Origin: CAIWHR01 sp963813415
GTDB lineage: Bacteria > Pseudomonadota > Gammaproteobacteria > Burkholderiales > Casimicrobiaceae
DNA length: 64,000 nt
Direction of reading: 5' to 3'
Assembly: GCA_963813415.1 (NCBI GenBank)
Contig: CAWEYW010000008.1
Coordinates: 151,390-215,389, forward strand
Part shown: one piece after another, positions 8,341-16,480 of the stretch
Layout: each line of letters begins with the position of its first letter
Numbering within the stretch: the first letter of the stretch is position 1
Made by a program: the position numbers and the translations under genes
The notes under the pieces: model-generated
Databases searched by the model: none
Told to the model about the DNA's origin: nothing
What the model saw: the letters and a program-made list of their open reading frames with translations, nothing else

Positions 8341-8856
8341 ATGACTTCATTGGTTCTCAAGGTGGCCGGCTGGGTGCAGCGCCGCTCCGAGAACGTGATT
8401 GCCGCGCTGCTCGGCATCATGTTCGTCGCCTTCGTGTTGCAGATCGTCTTCCGGTACTTCCTCAATCTGCCGACCGGCTGGTCCACCGAGACCGTGGTCA
8501 TCTGCTGGTTGTGGCTGGTGCTCTGGGGCACGGCCCTCGCACTGAAGGAGAAGGACGAGATCCGCTTCGACATCTTCACCTCGGTCGCCGGACCGCGCAC
8601 GCGTCGCGTGATGGCGGGCATCGTCTCGATCGTGACGGTCGCCCTTTACAGCCTGTCCCTCCCGGCGACGTACAAGTACGTGGCGTTCATGAAGGTCGAG
8701 CACTCGTCGTACCTCGACATCCGCCTCGACTGGCTGTACTCGATCTACGTCATCTTCGTCGTCGCCACCATCGTGCGCTATCTGTGGTTGCTGTGGGAGG
8801 CCTTGCGCGGTGAGTTGCCCCCCGAAGAGTCGACCGACGGAGGCCGGACGCCATGA
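8341..8856 (+). CDS. dctQ: TRAP transporter small permease subunit (DctQ family)
   Basis: 171 aa from ATG 8341, preceded by GGGGAGAG; an upstream in-frame ATG at 8290 has no such site. Four hydrophobic segments (about residues 15-35, 50-68, 90-110, 130-152) and the conserved membrane motif WSTETVVICWLWLVLWGTA mark it as DctQ. It forms the inner-membrane complex with DctM. The last four bases overlap the start of dctM (ATGA), so translation is coupled. Confidence 0.88.
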   Translation: MTSLVLKVAGWVQRRSENVIAALLGIMFVAFVLQIVFRYFLNLPTGWSTETVVICWLWLVLWGTALALKEKDEIRFDIFTSVAGPRTRRVMAGIVSIVTVALYSLSLPATYKYVAFMKVEHSSYLDIRLDWLYSIYVIFVVATIVRYLWLLWEALRGELPPEESTDGGRTP

Positions 8857-10154
8857 GCCTGCCGAGCCCCTTCGTCCTCTCGCTCTTCACCATCGTCGCG
8901 CTTAGCCTGCTGGGTCTCCCGATCGGCCTCGCGATGATCGGCGGATCGGTGCTCTACCTTCTTACCGCGGGCCTCGACGTGGGCACCGCGGCCGAGCAGA
9001 TCCTCAACGGCATGATGACCAGCTATCTGCTGCTGGCGATCCCGCTGTTCATCCTCGCCGCGGAGTTCATGAACGCGGGCAGCATCATGGACAGGCTCGT
9101 GCGATTCTGTAACGCACTGGTCGGTCGCTTCCGCGGCGGACTGGCCCTGGTCAACGTCGCGCAGGCCATCGTCTTTTCCAGCATGTCGGGGTCCGCGCTG
9201 GCCGATGCCGCGGGTGCGGGCAAGCTCATGCAATCGCTGATGACGCGCGAGGGCAAGTACCCGCGCGCGTTTGCCGCGGCGCTGACGGCTGTCGCGGCCA
9301 CGATCGGTCCGATCATCCCGCCATCGATCCCGCTGGTGGTCTATTCGCTGATCTCGGATACCTCCGTGGGCTACCTGTTCCTCGGCGGCGTGATCCCCGG
9401 ATTGCTGATCGGCGCCGTGCAGATGGGCTTGATCGTCGCCGTGGGCAAGCGGCGCAATTTCCCGGTGGAAGCGCGTGTGCCGCTGCGCGAGATGCCTCGC
9501 ATCACGAAGGAAGCATTTCCTGCGCTCCTGATGCCGATCATCCTTTTCACCTGCATGTACGGTGGCATCACCACGCCCACCGAAGCTGCGGCCCTGGCGG
9601 CAGCCTACGCGCTGCTCATCGCCGGCGGACTTTACCGAAGCATCGGCCCGACGCACGTCTACCACTCGCTTCTGACCAGCGCGCGCACCACGGTCTCCAT
9701 CGGCATGCTGATCGCGGGTGCGATGGCGTTCAACTATGTGATCACCGTCGAAAACATCCCGAAGGCGGTGAGCGCGATCCTGACTGCCACCAGTCTGTCG
9801 CAGTGGGGCTTCCTGCTGCTCGTCAACGTCATTCTGCTCGTGCTTGGCTGCTTTCTCGAGGGCACGACGATCATTCTCGTCATCCTGCCCGTCCTGCTGC
9901 CGACCGCGAGGGCGCTCGGCGTCGACCCGGTGCATTTCGGTGTCATGGCAGTGACCAACATCATGTTCGGCCTCGTCACGCCCCCGTATGGCCTGCTGCT
10001 TTTCATGATGACGAAGATCGCGAACGTACCACTGCGCGACATCGTGCGCGAGGTGATGCCCTTTCTCGGCGTCATGCTCATCGCCCTGATGCTGATTACC
10101 TACATCCCGGCCTTCACGCTCTTCCTGCCGCGCCTGTTCGGCTACACGGGCTGA
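8853..10154 (+). CDS. dctM: TRAP transporter large permease subunit (DctM family)
   Basis: 433 aa, about 12 membrane segments, standard for DctM. Typical motifs are seen: SGSALADAAGAGKLM, ATIGPIIPPSIPLVVYS and GCFLEGTTIILVILPVLLP. It is the Na+-coupled transport channel of the TRAP system. It begins inside the end of dctQ (8853-8856 overlap). No terminator was found in the 460 bp after it. Confidence 0.9.
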   Translation: MSLPSPFVLSLFTIVALSLLGLPIGLAMIGGSVLYLLTAGLDVGTAAEQILNGMMTSYLLLAIPLFILAAEFMNAGSIMDRLVRFCNALVGRFRGGLALVNVAQAIVFSSMSGSALADAAGAGKLMQSLMTREGKYPRAFAAALTAVAATIGPIIPPSIPLVVYSLISDTSVGYLFLGGVIPGLLIGAVQMGLIVAVGKRRNFPVEARVPLREMPRITKEAFPALLMPIILFTCMYGGITTPTEAAALAAAYALLIAGGLYRSIGPTHVYHSLLTSARTTVSIGMLIAGAMAFNYVITVENIPKAVSAILTATSLSQWGFLLLVNVILLVLGCFLEGTTIILVILPVLLPTARALGVDPVHFGVMAVTNIMFGLVTPPYGLLLFMMTKIANVPLRDIVREVMPFLGVMLIALMLITYIPAFTLFLPRLFGYTG

Positions 10155-10200
10155 CGCAACCGTTCGCGCAGGGACCCTGCCGGTGTGGCCGGACGGGTCA

Positions 10201-10504
10201 TCAGGCAGGACGCGGCGTTCGCGGATGTGGGTGTAACACGCGCGCGTCGCAATTGGTCACCCACGCCACTGTGCCGGGCGCGAACGGCTCGGTCGAGTGC
10301 GATTGCCCGGCCGCCCAGTTCGCGCGCCGCTTGAATGCGGCATCCGTGTGGGCAGAGCCGAAAGCGTGGCATCCTTCGCCAGACGACATCCGCCGTTCTC
10401 CGTGACCAGCATGCCCTCCAGTTCGAGCGCTTTCCCACGCTGCTCCTCGGCCACACCATGCCGTACTGGCCGCCCCAGGAGACTCGCACGTCCTTCCCGG
10501 TCAT
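10201..10504 (-). pseudogene. Possible frameshifted remnant of a ~100-aa protein of unknown family
   Basis: This fills most of the otherwise gene-free stretch 10155-10615. Read on the minus strand from ATG 10504, frame one gives MTGKDVRVSWGGQYGMV; frame two continues with AEEQRGKALELEGMLVTENG and RLAKDAT; frame three ends with FGSAHTDAAFKRRANWAAG, HSTEPFAPGTVAWVTNC and a stop at 10201. Each piece has a protein-like composition while the alternative readings of the same bases do not, so two small indels in a short gene are suspected. I do not recognise the family. It could also be chance in GC-rich DNA. Confidence 0.3.
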
Positions 10505-10615
10505 CGCATTCCTTTTCGAACGATTGCGATACGGTTGCGGGCAGATCGTGCGCGCGATGTGGCGGCGCATTGCTGGCCGATTTGGCTCGCGCGGGGGCGC
10601 TTCGTGCTTGAAGCG

Positions 10616-12241
10616 ATGCAGGTCGCGGGGCGGCGAGCTTTCAGCGGCTCGCCGCTGCGCCACCCCGTGTTCCGGCTGTTCTACCTCGGCTCCATCGGCA
10701 CCGCCCTCGGTTACACCATGCAGGCGACGATGGCCGCGTGGGTCATGGCGACGCTCACGCCGTCGGCGCTCATGGTCGCACTCGTGCAGTCGGCGAGCAC
10801 CGGGCCGTCCCTGCTGTTCGGCCTCTTCGCTGGCGCCCTTGCCGACATCGTCGATCGCAAGCGGGTCGTACTGGTCACGCAAATCGTGCTGTGCGTCGCC
10901 ACGGTGGCGCTCGGCATCGCGGAGCTCGCGGGCGTGATCGGCCCGGTCTCGCTCCTGCTGCTCACGTTCCTGATCGGTGCGGGGTTCACGTTCTACATGC
11001 CCGCACAGCAGGCGAGCGTCAACGACCTCGTCCAGCGCACAGATCTTCCGCGCGCCGTCGCTCTTGGTGCGGTGGCCTTCAACGTGGCGCGGGCGATCGG
11101 ACCGGCCCTGGCAGGCACGATCGCGGCCGGGGTGGGCAGCGGCAGCGCGCTGCTCGCAAGCGCGGCCTTCTTCACGCTCATGATGTTCGCCCTGACCCGC
11201 TGGAAGCGACCCAAGGCGATCGTACCGGGGGTACCCGAGAGCCTGCTGTCGGGTGTGCGCAGCGGCGTGCGCTATGCCCGGCATTCGCCGCTCATGCGCG
11301 CACTCCTGCTGCGCAACGTGAGCTTCAGCTTCTGCGCGAGTGCGGTGTGGGCGCTGCTGCCAGTGGTTGCGCGCGACCAGTTGCACCTGGGCGCCGCCGG
11401 CTTCGGCCTGCTGTCCGCCGGGTTCGGGATCGGTGCCATCCTCGGCGCACTGACCATTCCGCGGCAGCTGCAGCGCGTATCGCTCAATACCGTCGTCACG
11501 GTCTCCGGGGTGCTTTGGGTTGGCGCGGCACTGCTGATCGCAGCGTCGAGCTTTACCGCCATCGCCATGGTGGGCATGTTCGGCGCGGGCATTGCGTGGG
11601 TCGGCGTGCTGGCCAGCCTTTCGGCCGGGACCCAGAGCGCCGCACCGGCCTGGGTCCGGGCCCGCGCTCTCGCCATGAACCTCGTCGCGAACCAGGCGTG
11701 CCTCGCGCTCGGAAGCGCCGTGTGGGGTTCGCTGGCTTCGTCGTTCTCGATCCGCATCGCGCTCGCGACTTCGGCCGGCGTGCTGGCTTTCCTGATGGTG
11801 CTGCAGCGCGGGGTGCGGGTGCGCATGGGCGACGAATCGGACGTGTTGCCGGGGGCGCAGCTTCCGGATCTCGGCCTGATCGTGGCGCCGCACGCCGACG
11901 AGGGACCGGTGCTGGTGCAGATCGAGTATCGCGTCGCGCCCGAGCAGCGCGCCGCCTTCCTGCACGCCATCCACGGCATGGAGGATGTACGGCGACGCAA
12001 TGGTGCCTTCGACTGGCGCGTGTTCCGCGACCTGGAGGAAGAGGACCTCTTCGTCGAGCGCTACATCGTGGATTCGTGGGCGGAATACCAAAGGCTGCGG
12101 AGCCGCGCGACCATCGCCGACCGCGAAGCGCATACGCGCATCGCCGACCTGCAGCGCCCGGCAATCCCGATCCGCATTTCCCGCTTCATCGGCCTCGATC
12201 CGCGCGACGTGCGCGAGTCGGAGCGTGGCGAGCCCGCCTGA
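10616..12241 (+). CDS. MFS transporter of the MFS_3/EntS type with C-terminal soluble domain
   Basis: 541 aa from ATG 10616; the frame extends to 10535 but the extra residues are not membrane-like. Residues ~1-400 form a 12-segment major-facilitator fold with the family loop FAGALADIVDRKRVV. Residues ~425-540 form a soluble tail (VLVQIEYRVAPEQRAAFLHA and onward) resembling an antibiotic-biosynthesis-monooxygenase-like ferredoxin fold, a known arrangement in the transmembrane secretion effector family (PF05977). A likely efflux pump for a small metabolite, perhaps an overflow product of the surrounding pathway (inference). A TATAGAAT stretch at 12283-12290, just after the gene, may be the -10 of the next operon. 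Confidence 0.8.
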   Translation: MQVAGRRAFSGSPLRHPVFRLFYLGSIGTALGYTMQATMAAWVMATLTPSALMVALVQSASTGPSLLFGLFAGALADIVDRKRVVLVTQIVLCVATVALGIAELAGVIGPVSLLLLTFLIGAGFTFYMPAQQASVNDLVQRTDLPRAVALGAVAFNVARAIGPALAGTIAAGVGSGSALLASAAFFTLMMFALTRWKRPKAIVPGVPESLLSGVRSGVRYARHSPLMRALLLRNVSFSFCASAVWALLPVVARDQLHLGAAGFGLLSAGFGIGAILGALTIPRQLQRVSLNTVVTVSGVLWVGAALLIAASSFTAIAMVGMFGAGIAWVGVLASLSAGTQSAAPAWVRARALAMNLVANQACLALGSAVWGSLASSFSIRIALATSAGVLAFLMVLQRGVRVRMGDESDVLPGAQLPDLGLIVAPHADEGPVLVQIEYRVAPEQRAAFLHAIHGMEDVRRRNGAFDWRVFRDLEEEDLFVERYIVDSWAEYQRLRSRATIADREAHTRIADLQRPAIPIRISRFIGLDPRDVRESERGEPA

Positions 12242-12373
12242 CCGCGCGGCACGTCGCCGCCGTGGAGCGTGCGCCGCGCTGCTATAGAATGCGGCGAAGC
12301 ACCGTGATCGTCGGCTGCACCGGCGTGAATGCAGGCGACTGCGGTGAGGCGCCGGCACGATGATGAGGATCTG

Positions 12374-13273
12374 ATGACCAACCCGATGGACCGCGAAGCC
12401 GTTCCCGAACCGATCAATCCCCTGGGATTCGACGGGATCGAGTTCATCGAGTTCGCGACGTCGAAGCCGCAGGCGCTCGGCGGCGTGCTGGAGATGATGG
12501 GTTTTCGACCGGTCGCGCGGCATCGCTCGCGCGAGGTCGAGCTCTACCGGCAGGGCGCGATGAATTTGATCGTCAACGCCCAGCCCCTCGATATCCCGCG
12601 CGCGGTGCAGCCGGTGGAGCGCCCGGTGATCAGCGCGTTCGCTTTGCGGGTGCGCGATGCGAGCTATGCATTCAAGCGCGCGCTGGATCTCGGCGCGTGG
12701 GCCGTCCCGAGCCGCGCCGACGCCATGGAGCTCAACATCCCGGCGATCCACGGCGTCGGCGACAGCCTCGTCTACTTCGTCGACCGGTATCGCGAGTTTT
12801 CCATCTACGACGTCGATTTCCGTCCGATCCCTACGGTGGATCAGCATCCGCCGGCCGTCGCCGGAATGCACTACTTCGGGATCGTCCAGTATGTCGGTCC
12901 CGAGCGTACCGAGGATTGGGCCGCCTTCTATGCGCAGCTCTTCGGCTTCCTGCCGCTTCCGAACCGGGTGCGCTTCGGCATCATGCCCAAAGGCCTGCTG
13001 CTGCAAAGCCCGTGTCGCAACTTCTACCTCCAGCTCATCGAGCCCGGTGATCCGGCGCAGGACATCAATCCGGAGGAGCACCTGCAGCGGATCGGCCTCG
13101 GGACGCCGGACGTGATGGCCACCGTCGCGGCGCTCGAACAGCGTGGCGTCGAGTTCATCGCGTCGAATGCCGTGCATTCCACCGAGCGCGGCGCGCTGAC
13201 CAAGTCGTATCTCGGCAGTGTGATGTTCGAGCTCGTGCACAGCGAGCCGCCGCAGGAAGGCGCGCCGGCGTGA
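12374..13273 (+). CDS. VOC / 4-hydroxyphenylpyruvate dioxygenase-like protein (QuiC C-terminal-half homologue)
   Basis: 299 aa from ATG 12374 with GATGAGGAT upstream. Two tandem VOC modules (about residues 15-150 and 160-290) give the HPPD-type layout. HPPD binds Fe with His, His, Glu. Here His166 (MHYFGIVQ) and Glu286 (VMFELVHSE) are present, but the second His position reads LQRIGLGTPD with Arg239, so the iron site looks broken. In some bacteria an HPPD-like domain is fused to a dehydroshikimate dehydratase (QuiC-type fusion); here the matching TIM barrel is the next gene, overlapping by four bases (GTGA). I infer a two-subunit version of that enzyme, with this chain possibly structural rather than catalytic. 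Confidence 0.75.
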   Translation: MTNPMDREAVPEPINPLGFDGIEFIEFATSKPQALGGVLEMMGFRPVARHRSREVELYRQGAMNLIVNAQPLDIPRAVQPVERPVISAFALRVRDASYAFKRALDLGAWAVPSRADAMELNIPAIHGVGDSLVYFVDRYREFSIYDVDFRPIPTVDQHPPAVAGMHYFGIVQYVGPERTEDWAAFYAQLFGFLPLPNRVRFGIMPKGLLLQSPCRNFYLQLIEPGDPAQDINPEEHLQRIGLGTPDVMATVAALEQRGVEFIASNAVHSTERGALTKSYLGSVMFELVHSEPPQEGAPA

Positions 13274-14163
13274 ACTTCGCCGATTTCGGCATGGATGCGG
13301 CGTCCCTCGCGGGGTCGCTCGAGGGCAAGCTCGCGGCAGTGAAGCAGGCCGGCTTCTCGCAGGTGATGCTGTCCGCCGAGGACATCGTCAACCATCCGGC
13401 GGGAACGGCCGCAGGAGTGCAGGCCGTGCTGGAAAGCGGCCTGCGCGTGACCGGTCTCGAGACGCTGCGCGACTTCGAGGGCCTCGGCGGCCGGCTGCAC
13501 GCCTACAAGCTGGACATTGCGAAGGCGATGCTGACCTTGTGCCGCCAGATCCGGTCCGAGCTGCTGGTGGTCGAGGCATCCGTGTCGACCCACGCTGCCA
13601 AGGATCCCGCGGTGCTCGCCCGGGATCTGCGCAAGCTGGCGATGCTCGCCATACCTTTCGGCATCGATGTCGCGTTCAAGGGCCTGCCATGGAGCCGCAC
13701 CGTCGACGGTTTCATGAGCGCGTCCGACATCGTGTATCGGGCGGCGTGCCCGAATCTCGGCATCGCGATCGACGCGCTGCATTTCTTCGGTTCGAGCGCC
13801 ATCTCGCTCGAGGACGTCGACACCCTGGAGCCGGAACAGGTCATGCTGGTGCAGCTTTCGGACTGCATGTGGCACCAGCTCAAATCGGCCGAGGAGCAGC
13901 TCGCGACGGCAACGCACTTCCGGGTGTTCCCGGGCGAAGGCGTGCACAGCGAAGTGCTGGCCAATCTCGTCACGCGCCTCGACAAGATCGGCTATTACCG
14001 CAACTACAGTCTCGCGGTCTACAACGACGATTACCGGCAGCTCCCGCCGGAGGTGGTTGCCGATCGCGCGCGCAAATCGGCAGATTGGCTGGGCGAATCG
14101 GTGCTGCGGCGCTCGCTGCCCGTCCCCAACCTTCAGCGCCTGCGCCGGACTCCGGCGAGCTAG
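13270..14163 (+). CDS. TIM-barrel isomerase-family protein (QuiC/dehydroshikimate dehydratase-like)
   Basis: 297 aa from GTG 13270, overlapping the VOC gene stop by GTGA, which implies translational coupling. The xylose-isomerase-like barrel matches the dehydratase half of QuiC-type proteins: LRVTGLETLRDFEG, LGIAIDALHFF with Asp168, VMLVQLSD with Gln195 and FRVFPGEGVHSE with Glu223. The first metal ligand, normally Glu in a LAYEALAW-type strand, is Lys137 here (VAFKGLPW), so metal binding or substrate choice should differ. The intact paralogue at 4746-5603 keeps all four ligands. Dehydroshikimate dehydratase is a family-level suggestion only. Confidence 0.75.
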   Translation: MNFADFGMDAASLAGSLEGKLAAVKQAGFSQVMLSAEDIVNHPAGTAAGVQAVLESGLRVTGLETLRDFEGLGGRLHAYKLDIAKAMLTLCRQIRSELLVVEASVSTHAAKDPAVLARDLRKLAMLAIPFGIDVAFKGLPWSRTVDGFMSASDIVYRAACPNLGIAIDALHFFGSSAISLEDVDTLEPEQVMLVQLSDCMWHQLKSAEEQLATATHFRVFPGEGVHSEVLANLVTRLDKIGYYRNYSLAVYNDDYRQLPPEVVADRARKSADWLGESVLRRSLPVPNLQRLRRTPAS

Positions 14164-14185
14164 CGCGGCCCGCTTCGAGGCGCGA

Positions 14186-15307
14186 ATGCCTGCAACGCTT
14201 CCTGCACCGCCTGCGCGCGTCGGCGATTATGTCGCCGACATCGACACGCCGGCGCTGATCGTCGATCTCGATGCCCTCGAGCGCAACCTGCAGCTCATGG
14301 CCAATGCAGTCCGCGGCTCGGGCGTCGCCCTGCGCCCCCACGCCAAGTCGCACAAATGTCCCGATATCGCGCGCCTGCAGATGGGCCTCGGCGCGGTGGG
14401 CGTTTGCTGCCAGACGGTGCGCGAGGCGGAAGTCCTGGTGGCCGCCGGCATTCCCGATGTGCTCGTCACCAACGAGGTCGTCGGCGTGGCGAAGTCGGTA
14501 CGACTCGCGGCGCTCGCGCGCGATGCGCGTGTCGCGGTGCTCGTCGACCACGAGCACAACGTGGCGCGACTCGGGGCCGCTGCCGCCGATGCGGGCGCGA
14601 CACTGCGCGCGCTGGTCGAGGTCGACGTTGGCGCGCACCGGTGCGGCGTCGAGCCGGGCCGCGCGGCGGCGATGCTGGCGCAGGCCATCGCGGACGTCCC
14701 GGCGCTGGAATTCGGCGGCATCCATGCTTACCACGGTGGCGCGCAGCATCGGCGCACGCCGCAGGAGCGCAGCGAAGCCATTGCGAGCGCGACGGCGCTC
14801 GCCGTGCAGTCGCGCGACGCCATCGAGGCGCTCGGCATCGAGTGTCCGACAGTGACGGGCGCGGGAACGGGCACGTGGCAGCTCGAGCGCGACAGCGGCG
14901 TCTACACCGAGCTGCAACCCGGATCGTACGTCTTCATGGATGCCGATTACGGCCGCAACGCGCTTGCCGCGGATCAGCATGCCTTCGAGCAGAGCCTCTT
15001 CCTGCTCGCGACCGTGATGAGCACGCCGACGGCGGAGCGGGTGATCGTCGATGCGGGATTGAAGGCCTTGGCGTTCGACTCGGGTCCGCCGCTGGTGCAT
15101 TGCGCGGCGGGCCTTTCGTTCGAGAAGGCGTCCGACGAGCACGGCGTGATCGGCGTGCAGACCGGCATCGATCCGCCACGGCTGGGCGATCGGCTGTGGC
15201 TCATTCCGGGCCACTGCGACCCCACGGTGAACCTGCACGACTGGCTCGTCGGCGTGCGCGGGGAGCGGGTCGAGTGCATCTGGCCTATTGCGGCGCGCGG
15301 GCACTGA
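14186..15307 (+). CDS. D-threonine aldolase / D-serine dehydratase-like PLP enzyme
   Basis: 373 aa from ATG 14186. Fold-type III (alanine-racemase-like) PLP enzyme: Schiff-base Lys54 in RPHAKSHKC and the metal-binding HCD triplet (His343, Asp345) in PGHCDPTVNLHD, both hallmarks of the metal-dependent D-threonine aldolase / D-serine dehydratase group. Such enzymes split or dehydrate D-3-hydroxy-amino acids. It follows the split QuiC-like pair by 22 bp on the same strand, so a hydroxy-amino-acid substrate or product may be part of the local pathway; the link is inference. Confidence 0.82.
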   Translation: MPATLPAPPARVGDYVADIDTPALIVDLDALERNLQLMANAVRGSGVALRPHAKSHKCPDIARLQMGLGAVGVCCQTVREAEVLVAAGIPDVLVTNEVVGVAKSVRLAALARDARVAVLVDHEHNVARLGAAAADAGATLRALVEVDVGAHRCGVEPGRAAAMLAQAIADVPALEFGGIHAYHGGAQHRRTPQERSEAIASATALAVQSRDAIEALGIECPTVTGAGTGTWQLERDSGVYTELQPGSYVFMDADYGRNALAADQHAFEQSLFLLATVMSTPTAERVIVDAGLKALAFDSGPPLVHCAAGLSFEKASDEHGVIGVQTGIDPPRLGDRLWLIPGHCDPTVNLHDWLVGVRGERVECIWPIAARGH

Positions 15308-15333
15308 GCGTGCCGGCACGGCCGCGAGGCCGT

Positions 15334-16002
15334 TCATGCGGAGCCCAGCGTCACCATCCCATTGCGCGTGCGGAGCATCGCCACGAGCCGGGTCTCGCGG
15401 TCGTAGCTCACGCGCATCGCGGCCGCCAGTCCGAGGCGCTGCAGCGCGTGCCGCACGACGTTCGGTTCCGGGTGGGTGCCGGCGAGCTCGATGAGCTGCA
15501 CGCCGGATTCCGGCAGGCGCTCGGCCGGATGCATCGGCACGTCCCACTGGATCAACGTCGGGACGAGGCCACGGCTGGGTAGGGATCCGTCGTCCGGCAC
15601 CGTGATGCGCCAGCGATAATCGCCGCGCGACATGGCGTGCACGGGGCCGAGGGCTACGGCGCTCGCCTGTGCCGCGACGTCGATGTTCGCCGTGCGCGCC
15701 ACCCAGTGGATGAGCCGTGGCTGTTCCAGCAGCTCCGATTGCAGGGCGACGCCGTCCAGGCCGAACCAGCGCGGTCGCTCCGGCTTGGTGCCCGCCGGAT
15801 CGATCGCGATGATCTCGAGGTACAGCTTGTCGCCGAGCTTCAGCAGCGCATTGTGGGTACCCATCGCAACGTGCTTGCCACCGGGCTGCGGTACGGCCCC
15901 CGTGAGCGTCGCGACGTAATCGATGCCGTCAGCGAGGGTCGTCGCCGCGAGGACGAGATGATCGATCTCGGCGAGGGGCTGGGCCGACATGAGGGCTGGC
16001 AT
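15334..16002 (-). CDS. VOC-superfamily protein, glyoxalase_3-like
   Basis: 222 aa from ATG 16002, which overlaps the stop of the upstream gene as TGATG; ATG 15990 is an alternative. Begins AEIDHLVLAATTLADGIDYV, a single long VOC module of the glyoxalase-like (PF13468) type, with Glu in KLYLEIIAIDP as a likely metal ligand. Function unknown; relatives are usually annotated only as VOC family. Transcribed with the 126-aa VOC gene before it, and convergent with the PLP enzyme gene 26 bp away. Confidence 0.7.
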   Translation of the reverse strand: MPALMSAQPLAEIDHLVLAATTLADGIDYVATLTGAVPQPGGKHVAMGTHNALLKLGDKLYLEIIAIDPAGTKPERPRWFGLDGVALQSELLEQPRLIHWVARTANIDVAAQASAVALGPVHAMSRGDYRWRITVPDDGSLPSRGLVPTLIQWDVPMHPAERLPESGVQLIELAGTHPEPNVVRHALQRLGLAAAMRVSYDRETRLVAMLRTRNGMVTLGSA

Positions 16003-16382
16003 CAGGGCGCCGTCTCGGCAGGATCGAAGTCGAGCTCCACGCGTGCGCCGTTGGGGTCGTTGACGAACACCTGCCAGATGCCGGTCGTCACCTGACGCTG
16101 GCACATCGCACGGTGTCCCGCCTGCTCCAGACGCGTCAGGGTCGCGCGAAGCCCGCTCGCCGAGAACGCGATGTGATCGATCACGCCGGGCGTCATTTCG
16201 TCGCGCGTGCGCCCGCCGGAAATGTGCAGGATTGGTGCGTCCCCTGCGTACAGCCACGCGCCGGAAAAGCTGAAATCGGGCCGCTCGCCGTTGCGCAAAC
16301 CCAGCACGTCGCAGTAGAACGCAACCGTGGCTGGGACGTCATCCGTGAGCACATTGAAGTGATTCATCCCGGTTATCGCCAT
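16002..16382 (-). CDS. VOC-superfamily protein (glyoxalase/bleomycin-resistance-like)
   Basis: 126 aa, one VOC module. Starts ITGMNHFNVLTDDVPATVAFY, continues GVIDHIAFSASG and ends NDPNGARVELDF, the standard beta-alpha-beta-beta-beta pair with His in NHFNV, His in DHIAF and Glu in VELDF as metal ligands, so the site looks intact. Probably a dioxygenase or isomerase of a small metabolite; substrate not deducible. The palindrome at 16391-16473 sits 8 bp before its start. Confidence 0.75.
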   Translation of the reverse strand: MAITGMNHFNVLTDDVPATVAFYCDVLGLRNGERPDFSFSGAWLYAGDAPILHISGGRTRDEMTPGVIDHIAFSASGLRATLTRLEQAGHRAMCQRQVTTGIWQVFVNDPNGARVELDFDPAETAP

Positions 16383-16390
16383 GATCGCTC

Positions 16391-16473
16391 CGTAATGGGG
16401 TCAGTGTAAGTTATCCGGCCGTGCCATCGGCTCACGTCCGATCTACGCGATAACTTACACTGACCCCATTACG
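16391..16473. repeat. Long perfect palindrome, REP/REPIN-like element, locus 1
   Basis: Left arm 16391-16415 and right arm 16449-16473 are perfect inverted copies of 25 bp separated by 33 bp. The left arm reads CG, then the core TAATGGGGTCAG, then tail TGTAAGTTATC; the right arm is the exact complement. It fills nearly all of the 98-bp gap between the esterase stop (16483) and the VOC start (16382), both on the minus strand. The same core with different tails occurs at two other intergenic places in this window. Confidence 0.85.
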
Positions 16474-16480
16474 ACCGAGT

